From NCBI RefSeq assembly GCF_900185725.1, contig NZ_FYAU01000032.1, forward strand, positions 62,001 through 126,000: a stretch of 64,000 nucleotides of DNA, given 5' to 3'. The notes below the pieces were generated by a model. That model ran no database searches, was not told the origin of the DNA, and saw only the letters and a list, made by a program, of their open reading frames with translations. The translations under genes and the position numbers were made by a program. This document shows positions 35,022 to 43,604 of the stretch, in pieces. The stretch comes from Stappia sp. TSB10P1A. Its GTDB lineage: Bacteria; Pseudomonadota; Alphaproteobacteria; Rhizobiales; Stappiaceae. The number at the start of each line of letters is the position of its first letter. Position 1 is the stretch's first letter.

Positions 35022-36338
35022 GTGACATCGATCCTGCAGGACATCGCCAGTGCCTCGGCGCGCGAGCACGCACGCATTCTCGACGGGCTGCGGGCCTATA
35101 TCCGCGCCGGCAAGGACGGCGAGACGGCGGTGCAGGCCCTCTTCGCCAAGTCCGCCGAGGCGCTCGGCTGCAGCGTCGAGGCAAGCTCCTACAATCCGGC
35201 CGAGGTGCGCATGATCGAAGAGTTCGCCGGCGCGGCGGCCATCGATCCGCAGGCGCGCACCAGCATCGTCGCACGGTGCAAGGGCGCAGGAAACGGGCGC
35301 AGCCTGATCCTCTTCGCCCATCCCGACGGCGAGCCCGTCACCGGCACCGACCGCTGGCGGCACGACCCGTTCGCCGGCGAGATCGACGGGGGCCGGCTCT
35401 ACGGCTGGGGCGTTGCGGATGATCTCTCCGGCGTGGCCGCCGGATTGCAGGCGCTGGAGTTGCTCGCCTCGCTCGGCCTGCGCCCCGACGGCGACGTGCT
35501 GATCGCCAGCACCCCGAGCAAGCGCCATGCCCGCGGCGTCTCGCGGCTGATGCAGGAGGGCATGACGGCGGATGCCGCGCTCTACCTGCACCCGGCCGAG
35601 TCCGGCGCCGGGCTGCGCGAGATCAAGGCGCTGGCCTCCGGCCAGATCGAGTTCCGGGTGATCGTCGAGGGCTGCCCGCCGCCGACGACCGAGCCGCTGC
35701 AGACCGCCTTCGGGCATCTCGGCGTCAACGCCATCGACAAGGCGTTCGTCATCTGGGAGGCCTTGAGACGGCTCGATGCCCGGCGCGGCGAAGAGGTGCA
35801 CCATCCGGCGCTGCACGGCGAAGTCGGCCGCTCGACCAACATCATGATGTCCTACATCTCGGCCGGCGATCCGAAGCGGCTCGCCCGCCTTGCGACACGC
35901 TGCACGCTCGGCGCAGCCATCGCCTTCCCGCCGCCGGAAGAGCTTTCCGACGTCTGCGCGCAGATCGAGGCGGCGGTGGCGGAGGCCGCCGCGAGCGATC
36001 CCTGGCTGGCGGAGAACCCGCCGCGCATCGTCTGGGACAGCGGCACCACCGGTGCCGAGGTGCCACAGGACCATCCGCTGCTGCTCGCAGCCCATGAGGC
36101 GATCCGCGGTGTCTGCGGCCTGGACGCGCATGTGAACCCGATGCACACGGGCAGCGATATCCGCAACCCGATGATCCAGAAGGGCATCCCGACCATCGGC
36201 ATCGGCCCGCTCTGCGGCGATCTCAGCCAGAACGACGGCACCGACGAATGGGTCGATACCGAGGATCACGTGCGCTTCGTCGGCGCCGTCGCCGGCATCA
36301 TCGCCACGTGGTGCGGGGTCTCGAAGATCGAGGCATAG
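35022..36338 (+). CDS. M20-family protein with altered active-site motifs
   Basis: A 438-residue M20/ArgE-DapE-fold protein. The first metal motif is present (ILFAHPDGEP), as is YGWGVADDLSGVAAG and the later PAESGAG and MHTGSDIRNP segments. The usual catalytic Glu-Glu pair is not where expected: the sequence there reads IASTPSKRHARG. The final His motif is replaced by NDGTDEWVDTED. It may therefore be a divergent hydrolase or a non-catalytic paralog. GTG at 35022 is preferred because AGGAGA lies 6 nt before it; ATG at 34986 overlaps the previous stop but lacks a good site. It is co-directional with the dehydrogenase-like gene. Confidence 0.82.
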   Translation: MTSILQDIASASAREHARILDGLRAYIRAGKDGETAVQALFAKSAEALGCSVEASSYNPAEVRMIEEFAGAAAIDPQARTSIVARCKGAGNGRSLILFAHPDGEPVTGTDRWRHDPFAGEIDGGRLYGWGVADDLSGVAAGLQALELLASLGLRPDGDVLIASTPSKRHARGVSRLMQEGMTADAALYLHPAESGAGLREIKALASGQIEFRVIVEGCPPPTTEPLQTAFGHLGVNAIDKAFVIWEALRRLDARRGEEVHHPALHGEVGRSTNIMMSYISAGDPKRLARLATRCTLGAAIAFPPPEELSDVCAQIEAAVAEAAASDPWLAENPPRIVWDSGTTGAEVPQDHPLLLAAHEAIRGVCGLDAHVNPMHTGSDIRNPMIQKGIPTIGIGPLCGDLSQNDGTDEWVDTEDHVRFVGAVAGIIATWCGVSKIEA

Positions 36339-36369
36339 GCGCGCGCGCCCCTTGCTTCTGCCACATGCA

Positions 36370-36392
36370 GGCGGCGACGGTGTTCCGCCGCC
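36370..36392. terminator. Hairpin between convergent operons
   Basis: A 7-bp GC stem GGCGGCG/CGCCGCC with a 9-nt loop between the convergent M20-type and RidA genes. No T-run; weak evidence. Confidence 0.35.
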
Positions 36393-36402
36393 GCAGGCAG
36401 CG

Positions 36403-36744
36403 TCAGTCGCAGGCGGCGGTGACGATGATCTCGACCTTGAGGTCGGCGCGGGCGAGCCTGGCCTCGCCGCAGGCACGGGCGGGCGCGCAGCCGGCCGGCA
36501 CCCAGGCATCCCAGACCGAGTTCATCTCGGCGAAGTCGTTGATGTCCGCCAGCCAGACGATGGCCTGCAGCATCTTCTCGCGCGAAGAGCCGGCACGCTC
36601 GAGCAGCGCCTCGACGCGGGCAAGGCATTCGCGGGTCTGATCCGCGACGGTCTCGCCCTCGCCGACCTGGCCGCACAGATAGGCGACGCCGTTGTGCTTG
36701 ACGATCTTGCTCATGCGCGTCGCCACATCGATGCGTTCAATCAT
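36403..36744 (-). CDS. RidA family protein (copy 1)
   Basis: A 113-residue Rid-family protein with IVKHNGVAYLCGQVGEG, a central RAGSSREKMLQAIVWLADINDFAEMN and C-terminal PAGCAPARACGEARLA. RidA-type enzymes hydrolyse reactive enamine/imine intermediates. This subgroup with CAPARACGEA has Cys/Arg in the active region. It overlaps the pyridine-nucleotide-type dehydrogenase gene by 4 bp (ATGA), which fits removal of the imine made by the dehydrogenase. A closely similar paralog lies at 46627-46968 (22 differences in 113 residues by eye). Confidence 0.92.
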   Translation of the reverse strand: MIERIDVATRMSKIVKHNGVAYLCGQVGEGETVADQTRECLARVEALLERAGSSREKMLQAIVWLADINDFAEMNSVWDAWVPAGCAPARACGEARLARADLKVEIIVTAACD

Positions 36745-38141
36745 TCCGCAGTCTCCTTGCTTTGCGAGGCGGCCAGTGCCGCCAGTTCGCCCAATGTCAC
36801 CGGCTTCAACGGCGGCCGGATGCGGTAATAGCCGGTCTCGTCCTGGCTGCGCCCGTTGGCGTCGGCCAGCAGCTCCGTCACGGTCAATCCGCAATAGCGC
36901 CCCTGGCACGGCCCCATGCCGACCCGGCCGAAGGCCTTGGTCTGGTTGGGACCAAGGCAGCCGATGGAGGCATAGCGCCGGATGTCGCCCGCCGTCACCT
37001 CCTCGCAGCGGCAGATGAGCGTGTCATCCCCCGGACGCAGCGCGCCGGCAAAGGGCGGATAGGCGCGATCAAGGAACGGGCGCACCGCCAGCTCGCGCGA
37101 CAGCGCCGCCCGCAAGGGCCGTGCGGCCCGATCCCGCTCGCCAGGGCTCAGCCGGCCGAGGTCGCAGGCAACGGCAAGCGCGGCGAGCCGGCCAGCCAGC
37201 GCCGCCGCCCCAGCCCCGCCGATGCCGCCGCCATCGCCAGCGATGAAGACGCCTTCCAGTCCCGCCGCACGGCCCCAGGGGTCGCGCTCGGGAACGAATG
37301 CGCGCTGGGCATCGTCCCAGCGATGCGGCACGCCAATGGAGCGGGCGACCTGGGTGTTGGGCACGACGCCGTGATGCAGCAGCACGGTCGAACAGGCGAT
37401 CCGGTGCGCGCGCCCGCCGGCGGTAAAGCGCAGCGCCTGTGCCTGCGCGCCCCCTTCGACGGCAAGATCGCTGGCGCCGGTGTAGCGGCGCACGCCGGCC
37501 CGGCGCAGTTCGGCCAGCAGGCCGAGACCCTTGGCAAGCGCCCGCCAGCCGCGCAGCGCACCGCCGATATGGCGCAGCGCGGCGAGCCGGTCGGCAGCCG
37601 TCTGCGTCTCGACCAGGGCGAGCGGCGGCGTGCCGGCACGGCACATCTGCGCTGCGACGAGATAGAGCAGCGGCCCGCAGCCGGCGAGCACCGCCCCCTC
37701 GCAGACCATGCCCGACTGCTTCAGCAGGATCTGCGCGGCCCCTGCCGTCATGACGCCGGGCAGCGTCCAGCCGGGGATCGGCATCGGCCGCTCCAGCGCG
37801 CCGGTCGCGATCAGCAGCCGGCGCCCCTCGACCAGTTCGGCCTCGCCGTCGAGGGTGAAGGCAACGCGGCGCCCCTCCTCCACCTGCCAGGCGGTGGCGC
37901 CGGCGAGATGCCGGATATTCGGATGCGGCAGGTCGCGGACGAGATCGGCGCCCTTGAGATAGTCGGCGCCGAGGATCGCGGCGCGCCGCTCTCCCGCCCG
38001 CTCGACATCGCGGTAGATCTGGCCGCCGGCGCGCGGCTGCTCGTCGAGGAGCACCACCACAAGGCCGGCCTCCGCCGCCGTCCGGGCAGCGGCCATGCCG
38101 GCAGGTCCGGCGCCGAGGATGACGAGATCGGCGTCACGCAT
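36741..38141 (-). CDS. FAD/NAD-type dehydrogenase subunit (HcnB/OoxA-like)
   Basis: A 466-residue flavoprotein subunit. The N-terminal dinucleotide motif is DLVILGAGPAGMAAARTA (Gly residues at about 10-15), [23 protein letters not shown] is typical of HcnB/opine oxidase A subunits, and the C-terminus has a BFD-like Fe-S motif LICRCEEVTAGDI with MGPCQGRYCG. It would accept electrons from the DAO subunit through the small 2Fe-2S protein. The start overlaps the 2Fe-2S gene by 8 bp and the end overlaps ridA by 4 bp. It corresponds to residues about 117-530 of the fused protein at 25612-28521. Confidence 0.92.
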   Translation of the reverse strand: MRDADLVILGAGPAGMAAARTAAEAGLVVVLLDEQPRAGGQIYRDVERAGERRAAILGADYLKGADLVRDLPHPNIRHLAGATAWQVEEGRRVAFTLDGEAELVEGRRLLIATGALERPMPIPGWTLPGVMTAGAAQILLKQSGMVCEGAVLAGCGPLLYLVAAQMCRAGTPPLALVETQTAADRLAALRHIGGALRGWRALAKGLGLLAELRRAGVRRYTGASDLAVEGGAQAQALRFTAGGRAHRIACSTVLLHHGVVPNTQVARSIGVPHRWDDAQRAFVPERDPWGRAAGLEGVFIAGDGGGIGGAGAAALAGRLAALAVACDLGRLSPGERDRAARPLRAALSRELAVRPFLDRAYPPFAGALRPGDDTLICRCEEVTAGDIRRYASIGCLGPNQTKAFGRVGMGPCQGRYCGLTVTELLADANGRSQDETGYYRIRPPLKPVTLGELAALAASQSKETAE

Positions 38142-38439
38142 CCCCGTCCCTCTCCGCAAACGGCATCGCGATCTCCATGCCGGGGCCGACCTCGCACATA
38201 CAAGCTTGTCGAGTGACGCCGTCGATCTCCACCAGGCAGTCGAAGCAGGCGCCCATCATGCAGAACGGAGCGCGCGGCGCGCCGGAAACGGGCGTGCGGC
38301 GAAACGGGGTGACGCCGGCCGCCAGCAGCTCGGCCGCCAGATTGCCGCCCTCGCGCAGCAGGAGATCCCGGCCGGCGAAACGGACGCGGACACGCGGTCC
38401 CTCCGGCTCCAGCTCACGAAAGGTCGAAGCGGTCTTCAC
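38134..38439 (-). CDS. Small 2Fe-2S subunit (HcnA-like)
   Basis: A 101-residue (2Fe-2S)-binding protein with C60, C65, C68 and C80 in the CX4CX2CX11C pattern (PFCMMGACFDCLVEIDG). It is the electron-transfer subunit of a DAO/FAD complex. The start is GTG at 38439, supported by GGAGGTG 5 nt upstream; an upstream in-frame ATG lies inside the DAO gene and has no such site. It overlaps the DAO gene by 26 bp and the FAD/NAD subunit gene by 8 bp. Confidence 0.9.
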   Translation of the reverse strand: MKTASTFRELEPEGPRVRVRFAGRDLLLREGGNLAAELLAAGVTPFRRTPVSGAPRAPFCMMGACFDCLVEIDGVTRQACMCEVGPGMEIAMPFAERDGDA

Positions 38440-39514
38440 TGAACACCTCCAGGTCGGGGGCCTGCGCCGTGCCTTCCAGCCAGTCGGGCAGGAAGCGCGC
38501 ATGGGCGGCGGCGAGCGTCACCCCGCTGTGACAGGTCACGAGATAGGCGCCGGGCATCTCTCGGCTGTGCTGGTAGATCGGCAGCCCGTCGGGCGACAGC
38601 ACCCGCAGCGCGCCCCAGGAGCGCACGAGCTGGGCCTTCGCCAGCACCGGATAGGCGGCGATGGCCTGGGCGGCGATCCCGGCAATGCCCTCCACCGTCA
38701 CCGTGTCGTCGTGGCCGACCTCCTCGTTGGTCACGCCGATCTGGACGCCGCCCTCGTCCACCTGACGGGCGAGCAGCGACGGACGGTTGAGGAGCTTCGG
38801 CAGTTTCTCGGTTATCAGCACCTGGCCGCGCTGCGGCCGGATCGGCGCGCGAAAGCCCATCTTCGGCCCCAGCGCCGCCGAGCCGAGCCCGGCGGAGAGC
38901 ACCGTGCGCGCCGCCTCCACGATGGTGCCGTCGGTGCATTCGATGCGAAACACGTCGTTGCGGCTGACGGACTGGACCGTCTTGCCATTGAGCACGCGCC
39001 CGCCCCGGCGCCGGACATCGGCGGCGAGCGCCCGCAGCAGCTTCAGCGGATTGGCGTGGCCGTCCTGGTGATGCAGGATCGCGCCTGCGACCTTCGGCCC
39101 GATCGCCGGCTCCTCCATGCGCAACTCGTTGTGGCCGAGCACCTCGTAAGGATAGTTGCCGCCGAGCTTCGCCTTCAGCACCTCGTAGCGGGCGACGGTC
39201 TCGGCGAGCGTCTCCTCGGAGAAATGCAGATCGTAGCCGCCGTTCTGCCGAAGCGCGGGATCCTCACCCGTGCCCTCGCGCAGCTCCTCGGCAAAGCCGC
39301 GCCAGGCGGCGACCGACGCTTGCGACCAGCTTGCATAGCGCGGCTGGTTCATGCCTTTCGACTGCACCCAGACGAGGCCGAAATTGCCGCGGCTGGCGCG
39401 AAAGCTGCCGTCGTCGCCGTCGATCACGGTGACCGAGCGCCCGCGCCCGAGCAGGCCCCAGGCGACGGAAAGGCCCACGACGCCCCCACCGATGATGGCG
39501 TAGTCAGAATCCAT
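38414..39514 (-). CDS. DAO-type FAD amino/imino acid dehydrogenase subunit
   Basis: A 366-residue glycine-oxidase/DadA-type flavoprotein. The N-terminus shows DYAIIGGGVVGLSVAWGLLGRG for FAD, followed by a VWVQSKGMN segment and GHNELRMEEPAIGPKVAGAILHHQDGHANP. The C-terminal PIYQHSREMPGAYLVTCHSGVTLAAAHARFLPDWL closes the FAD site. It should oxidise the C-N bond of a TRAP-imported substrate. It starts 65 bp after the TRAP receptor gene and corresponds to residues about 593-960 of the fused enzyme at 25612-28521, with clear sequence divergence. Confidence 0.92.
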   Translation of the reverse strand: MDSDYAIIGGGVVGLSVAWGLLGRGRSVTVIDGDDGSFRASRGNFGLVWVQSKGMNQPRYASWSQASVAAWRGFAEELREGTGEDPALRQNGGYDLHFSEETLAETVARYEVLKAKLGGNYPYEVLGHNELRMEEPAIGPKVAGAILHHQDGHANPLKLLRALAADVRRRGGRVLNGKTVQSVSRNDVFRIECTDGTIVEAARTVLSAGLGSAALGPKMGFRAPIRPQRGQVLITEKLPKLLNRPSLLARQVDEGGVQIGVTNEEVGHDDTVTVEGIAGIAAQAIAAYPVLAKAQLVRSWGALRVLSPDGLPIYQHSREMPGAYLVTCHSGVTLAAAHARFLPDWLEGTAQAPDLEVFSEDRFDLS

Positions 39515-39541
39515 GACGATGTCCGATCGGATTGGAAAGGA

Positions 39542-39568
39542 TGCCGGGCAGCGCGGGGCCGCCCGGCA
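39542..39568 (-). terminator. Intra-operon hairpin after dctP
   Basis: An 8-bp stem TGCCGGGC/GCCCGGCA with an 11-nt loop, 11 bp after the TRAP receptor stop and before the DAO gene. No T-run. Probably a stabilising or attenuating structure that keeps receptor levels high. Confidence 0.4.
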
Positions 39569-39578
39569 GGAGGCAGGA

Positions 39579-40568
39579 TCAGTCGCGGGCAGTCTCGAGA
39601 ACGGAGCGCGCCCAGTCCTCGCCGATGTCCTTCAGCACCTCGGGCCATACGGTCTCGCGCACCTTTTCGGCCATGGCCGAGAGCTGCTCGTCGGAGAGCG
39701 CCACCACCGTGGTGCCGAGCTCGTCGGCCAGGCGCTGCTCGTTCTTCGCCTGATCCTGCTCGGCAACGGTCCAGCGCATGGTCTCGAACTCGGCGGCGAC
39801 ACGTTGCATCGCTGCCTGCACGTCCGGGTTCAGCCCCTCGAACACCTCGGTCGAGATGATCATGAACCAGACCTCGAAATGGGTGTTGGCGGGGATATAG
39901 GTCTTGGTCACGTCGCGGAAGGAGGAGTAGTAGCCCTCCGCCCCCGAGCCGATCACCCCGTCGACGACGCCGGTCTGGACCGCGGTGAAGGCTTCCGAGA
40001 ACGGGATCGGCGAGGGAATGTAGCCGAGCGCCTCGCCGGTGAGCTGGAAGCCCTTGATGCCGGGAACGCGCACCTTGATGCCCTTGGCCTCGGTCGTGCC
40101 GGGGGTGACCGCGTCGCGGTTGAGCGCGATGCCGCCGAAATAGACCGGATAGGCCGCCAGCATCGTGATGTCCTGCTTGGCGAAAAGCTCCGCCATCGTC
40201 GCGTGCATGGCCCCGCCGCGGCCGTAGACCTTGCGCGCCTCCTCCCAGTTGGAGGCGAGGAACGGCAGGGAGGCGATCTGCATCCGGCGGTCGGCGGCGG
40301 TCGCCGCCGGCTGGACCGACATGTCGATGGCGCCGACCGACACGCGCTCCTGCACGGTGGTGTAGTCGCCGAGCGCCGAGGCCGCGAAGATCTGGATATT
40401 GACCTCTCCCCCGCTCGCCTCGCGGATCGCATCGGCGAAGACCTTCAGCTCGGTGTCGATGGTCGTGCCCTGCGGGCGGACATGGCTCATCTTCAGGTCG
40501 GCGGCCTGGGCAAGGCCGGCGGTGGCCAGCCATAGGGCGGCGGCGGTGACATGCAGCATATGTTTCAT
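39579..40568 (-). CDS. dctP: TRAP transporter receptor DctP
   Basis: A 329-residue periplasmic receptor of the DctP family with a signal peptide cut near residue 22 (AQA/AD). Family features: LKMSHVRPQGTTIDTELKVFADAI, the IQIFAASALGDYTTVQERVSVGAIDM region, and the carboxylate-binding Arg region IKVRVPGIKGFQLTGEALG. It is the third gene of a dctQ-dctM-dctP unit and is followed by oxidation genes, so the ligand is probably an N-containing carboxylate rather than a plain C4-dicarboxylate. Confidence 0.93.
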   Translation of the reverse strand: MKHMLHVTAAALWLATAGLAQAADLKMSHVRPQGTTIDTELKVFADAIREASGGEVNIQIFAASALGDYTTVQERVSVGAIDMSVQPAATAADRRMQIASLPFLASNWEEARKVYGRGGAMHATMAELFAKQDITMLAAYPVYFGGIALNRDAVTPGTTEAKGIKVRVPGIKGFQLTGEALGYIPSPIPFSEAFTAVQTGVVDGVIGSGAEGYYSSFRDVTKTYIPANTHFEVWFMIISTEVFEGLNPDVQAAMQRVAAEFETMRWTVAEQDQAKNEQRLADELGTTVVALSDEQLSAMAEKVRETVWPEVLKDIGEDWARSVLETARD

Positions 40569-40622
40569 GAGGACCTCCTCTTCAGGTTATGCAGTTCAGG
40601 GTTCTTCTTGTTGTTGTCGGGG

Positions 40623-41921
40623 TCAGTAGCCGAACAGCCGCGGCAGGTAGAGCGACAGGTCCGGCCAGAACGACACCAGGAAGACGACCGGCAGGTATCC
40701 GGTGACGATCAGCAGCATCGCCGGCGGGATCACCTTGGTGACCTTCACCTTGCCGATGCGCGCGCCGAGATAGAGGATCGAGGCATAGGGCGGCGTGACC
40801 CCGCCCATCGCCGTGTTGACCCCCATGATCGCGGCGAACTGCACCGGCGAGACGTCCATCGCCTGCATCAACGGCATCAGGAGCGGGGCGACGAGCAGGA
40901 TCGCCGTCGTGTCGTTGACCACCATGCCGATCAGGAAGAGCAGCACGTTGATCATGATCAGCAGCAGGATCTTGTTCTCGGTGATGCCGAAGATCGCCTG
41001 CACGAGCTGCTGCGGGACGCCCTCATAGACGAACATCTGGCCGACGATCATCGAGAACAGGATCATCAGCATGATCGCGCCGACGGCGGTGGCCGCTTCC
41101 TTGCCGGCGAACAGGAAGTTCTCGAGCTTCAGCCCCTTGTAGACGAGGAAGCCGACCGGCACGGCGTAGATCACCGCGAGCGCCGCCGCCTCCGTCGGCG
41201 TGACGATGCCGCCATAGATGCCGCCGAGAATGATCACCGGCATCAGCATCGCCGGAAAGGCATGGACGCCGCGCCGCGCCACCTCGCCGGCAAGGTCCCC
41301 GAGCGCCGGCTTTTCGTCCAGCACCAGGTTGAACTTGCGCGACATCCACAGGTTGACGAGCGAGAAGTTGACCATGATCAAGAGGCCCGGCCCAAGCGTC
41401 GCCAGGAAGCAGGCAAGGATCGAGGTCTCGGTGACCCAGCCGAACAGGATCATGCTGAGGGATGGCGGGATCAACAGGCCGAGGATCGAGGAATTGGCGA
41501 TCAGGGCCGTGGCGTATTCGCGCGGATAGCCGCGCTTTTCCATCTCCGGGATCAGGAGCGGGCCGATCGCCGAAATGCCGGTGAGGCCGGAGCCGGAGAT
41601 CGCCCCGATCACGGCGCAGCTCACCGCCGCGACGATGCCGAGGCCGCCGCGCACATGGCCGACAAAGGCGTTGACGAAGCGCAGCAGCGAGGCGGCGATG
41701 CCGCTTTCCGACATCACCGCGCCGGCAAGCACGAAGAGCGGAATGGCCAGCAGCACGGGGTTGCCCAGTTGCTGGAAGCCCCAGAGCACCATGCCCTTCA
41801 TGGTGACGTCGCCGAGATAGTACATCACCATCAGCGCGGCACCGAAGCACCAGGGCAGCGGAACACCGAAGGACAGGGTGACGACGAGGGCCGCGATGGC
41901 CAGAAGCGCGATCTCGATCAT
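40623..41921 (-). CDS. dctM: TRAP transporter large permease DctM
   Basis: A 432-residue membrane protein with about twelve helices. Typical elements: IPLFVLAGAVMSESGIAASLLRFVNAFVGHVRGGLG, SGSGLTGISAIGPLLIPEMEKRGY and PPYASILYLGARIGK near the end. It forms the Na+-driven transport unit. The start overlaps the dctQ stop by 4 bp. Confidence 0.93.
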   Translation of the reverse strand: MIEIALLAIAALVVTLSFGVPLPWCFGAALMVMYYLGDVTMKGMVLWGFQQLGNPVLLAIPLFVLAGAVMSESGIAASLLRFVNAFVGHVRGGLGIVAAVSCAVIGAISGSGLTGISAIGPLLIPEMEKRGYPREYATALIANSSILGLLIPPSLSMILFGWVTETSILACFLATLGPGLLIMVNFSLVNLWMSRKFNLVLDEKPALGDLAGEVARRGVHAFPAMLMPVIILGGIYGGIVTPTEAAALAVIYAVPVGFLVYKGLKLENFLFAGKEAATAVGAIMLMILFSMIVGQMFVYEGVPQQLVQAIFGITENKILLLIMINVLLFLIGMVVNDTTAILLVAPLLMPLMQAMDVSPVQFAAIMGVNTAMGGVTPPYASILYLGARIGKVKVTKVIPPAMLLIVTGYLPVVFLVSFWPDLSLYLPRLFGY

Positions 41922-42406
41922 CGTGCGCCCTCACCCGCCAGGGCACGGACATGGCCGACCATGTGGATCGCCGTGTAGAGCATCATCAGCGCAAGGCCGA
42001 TCACCAGCGCCACATCCGAGTAGAAGGTCGGGATGTAGAGGGTCGGGCTCTCCTTCCACACGCGCCAGGCATAGCGGGTGAAGTCCCAGGCCCAGTAAAG
42101 CAGCCAGAGGCCGATGATCAGGCTGAGGATCTCGCCGATAATGGCAAGGATCGTGTGCTGACGCTTCGTCTTGAGGAAGATCTCCAGCACGTTGGCCCGG
42201 ATGTGGCTGTTCTCCCGCGACGCATTGACCGCCCCGAGAATGTAGAGCCAGAGCGTCGGATACATCATCGTCTCCTCCAGCCCCATCACCGGAATCTGGA
42301 AGACGTAACGCGTGAGTGCCTGAGCAAACTGACCGAGCGCCACGATGCAGATCAGCGTCGTCAGAAGGTATTTCGCAAACCGGTCCAAAACACGCCCCCC
42401 TCTCAT
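41918..42406 (-). CDS. dctQ: TRAP transporter small permease DctQ
   Basis: A 162-residue four-helix protein. LDRFAKYLLTTLICIVALGQFAQALTRYVF, LEETMMYPTLWLYILGAVNASRENSHIRANVLE and the final VALVIGLALMMLYTAIHMVGHV are DctQ-like. ATG at 42406 starts a normal N-terminus; a longer frame to 42478 is less likely. It is first in the operon, 118 bp from the divergent LysR gene. Confidence 0.88.
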   Translation of the reverse strand: MRGGRVLDRFAKYLLTTLICIVALGQFAQALTRYVFQIPVMGLEETMMYPTLWLYILGAVNASRENSHIRANVLEIFLKTKRQHTILAIIGEILSLIIGLWLLYWAWDFTRYAWRVWKESPTLYIPTFYSDVALVIGLALMMLYTAIHMVGHVRALAGEGAR

Positions 42407-42458
42407 GGCGGTCTTGCGAGCGCCACAGCAACCTCCATTGCAGTTGCCATTGTCGGAT

Positions 42459-42504
42459 CTGCTATGGCATAAAATCAAATTAGAATTACTGCTATATCAA
42501 TAAA
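42459..42504. promoter_or_regulatory. Direct-repeat pair in TRAP/LysR spacer
   Basis: Two direct copies of CTGCTAT-N2-CA-(A)TAAA at 42459-42473 and 42489-42504, spaced 30 bp start to start, about three helical turns. They lie in the AT-rich spacer between dctQ and the LysR gene and may be tandem LysR binding sites. Confidence 0.45.
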
Positions 42505-42523
42505 GTCACCCTATGGGACGGAC

Positions 42524-43444
42524 ATGAACCTGTCATTCCGCCAGTTGCAGACTTTCGTGGAGGTGATGCGCACGGGCTCGGTCTCCGAGGCGGGCCGTTC
42601 CCTCGGGCGGACCCAGCCGGCGGTGAGCGCGATGATTTCGGGGCTGGAGCGGGAAATCGGCTTTCCCCTGTTCGAGCGCGAGCGCGGCCGGCTGGTGGCC
42701 CGGCCTGAGGCCCATTACTTCCTGGAGGAGGCGGAATTCGTCCTGGAGCGCCTGTCGCACTCGGCGCGCACGCTGCAGGAAATCGGCAACCTGGAAAAGG
42801 GCAAGCTCAGGATCGCCTGCAATCCGGCCGCATCCGGCTTTTTCATGCCCAAGGTGGTGGCAGGGTTCCTGCGCGGCCGCCCGCAGGTCGAAGTCTCGCT
42901 GATGATGCAGTCGTCGGTGGTCATCACCGACTGGATCGCATCGCAGCAATACGACATCGGCCTTGCCGAGACGTCCGAGCCGCGGCGCACGATCCGTTCG
43001 CAGGACTTCGTCTTTCCCGGGCTTTGCGCGATGCCCGCGGACGATCCGCTCACCGAACGGGAGGTGATCACGCCGGCCGACCTCGACGGCCGGCCGCTCG
43101 CCATGCTGTATGACGAGCACATCACCGCGGTGCAGACCTACCGTGCCTTTCGGGATGCGGGGGCGCGCCTCAACCGCCGCTTCGAGCTGCGCACCTTCCT
43201 GCCGGCGCTGCAGCTCGTCTCGGAAGGATTGTGCTGCACGATCTGCGACAGTTTCACCGCCATCAGCCATGAGGAAACGTTCGGGACGTCGAGCCGCATC
43301 GTCTTCCGTCCCTTCGCCCCCGAACTGCACCACAACCTGTCGCTGATGACGCCCGCCAACCGGCCGCTCTCCATGCTGGTGCAGGAGTTCGCCGCGGAGC
43401 TGGCCGATCAGCTTACCGAGCTTGCCGCAAGGCGCGACTGGTAG
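42524..43444 (+). CDS. LysR family regulator of TRAP/oxidation operon
   Basis: A 306-residue LysR protein. The HTH (SFRQLQTFVEVMRTGSVSEAGRSLGRTQPAVSAMISGLEREIG) is complete, and the ligand domain shows KLRIACNPAASGFFMPKVVAGFLRGRP and a Cys-rich turn GLCCTICDSFTAI. It is divergent from the TRAP/DAO operon, the probable target. It resembles regulators of opine or arginine-type uptake (OccR/NocR group) in general, but not closely enough to name the inducer. Confidence 0.92.
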   Translation: MNLSFRQLQTFVEVMRTGSVSEAGRSLGRTQPAVSAMISGLEREIGFPLFERERGRLVARPEAHYFLEEAEFVLERLSHSARTLQEIGNLEKGKLRIACNPAASGFFMPKVVAGFLRGRPQVEVSLMMQSSVVITDWIASQQYDIGLAETSEPRRTIRSQDFVFPGLCAMPADDPLTEREVITPADLDGRPLAMLYDEHITAVQTYRAFRDAGARLNRRFELRTFLPALQLVSEGLCCTICDSFTAISHEETFGTSSRIVFRPFAPELHHNLSLMTPANRPLSMLVQEFAAELADQLTELAARRDW

Positions 43445-43604
43445 CCAGGCCCGCGCAAAGCGTTGCGGAAGCCAGGTCGTGAACCCATCGATATGGCGGC
43501 TGGCTCGCCGAGCGCATCCCCGGCATCACACGGACCTACCTGACCCGCGAGAGCGCCGAGATGGATGAGGCGAAGCGTTGAGCGAACGCGGCGGCAGGGC
43601 GGCC

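Noticed and set aside
43483-43581. A short frame reading GGWLAERIPGITRTYLTRES before a stop
   Set aside because: It looks like a possible C-terminal gene relic but has no start and I cannot match it to a family, so it is not listed as a pseudogene.
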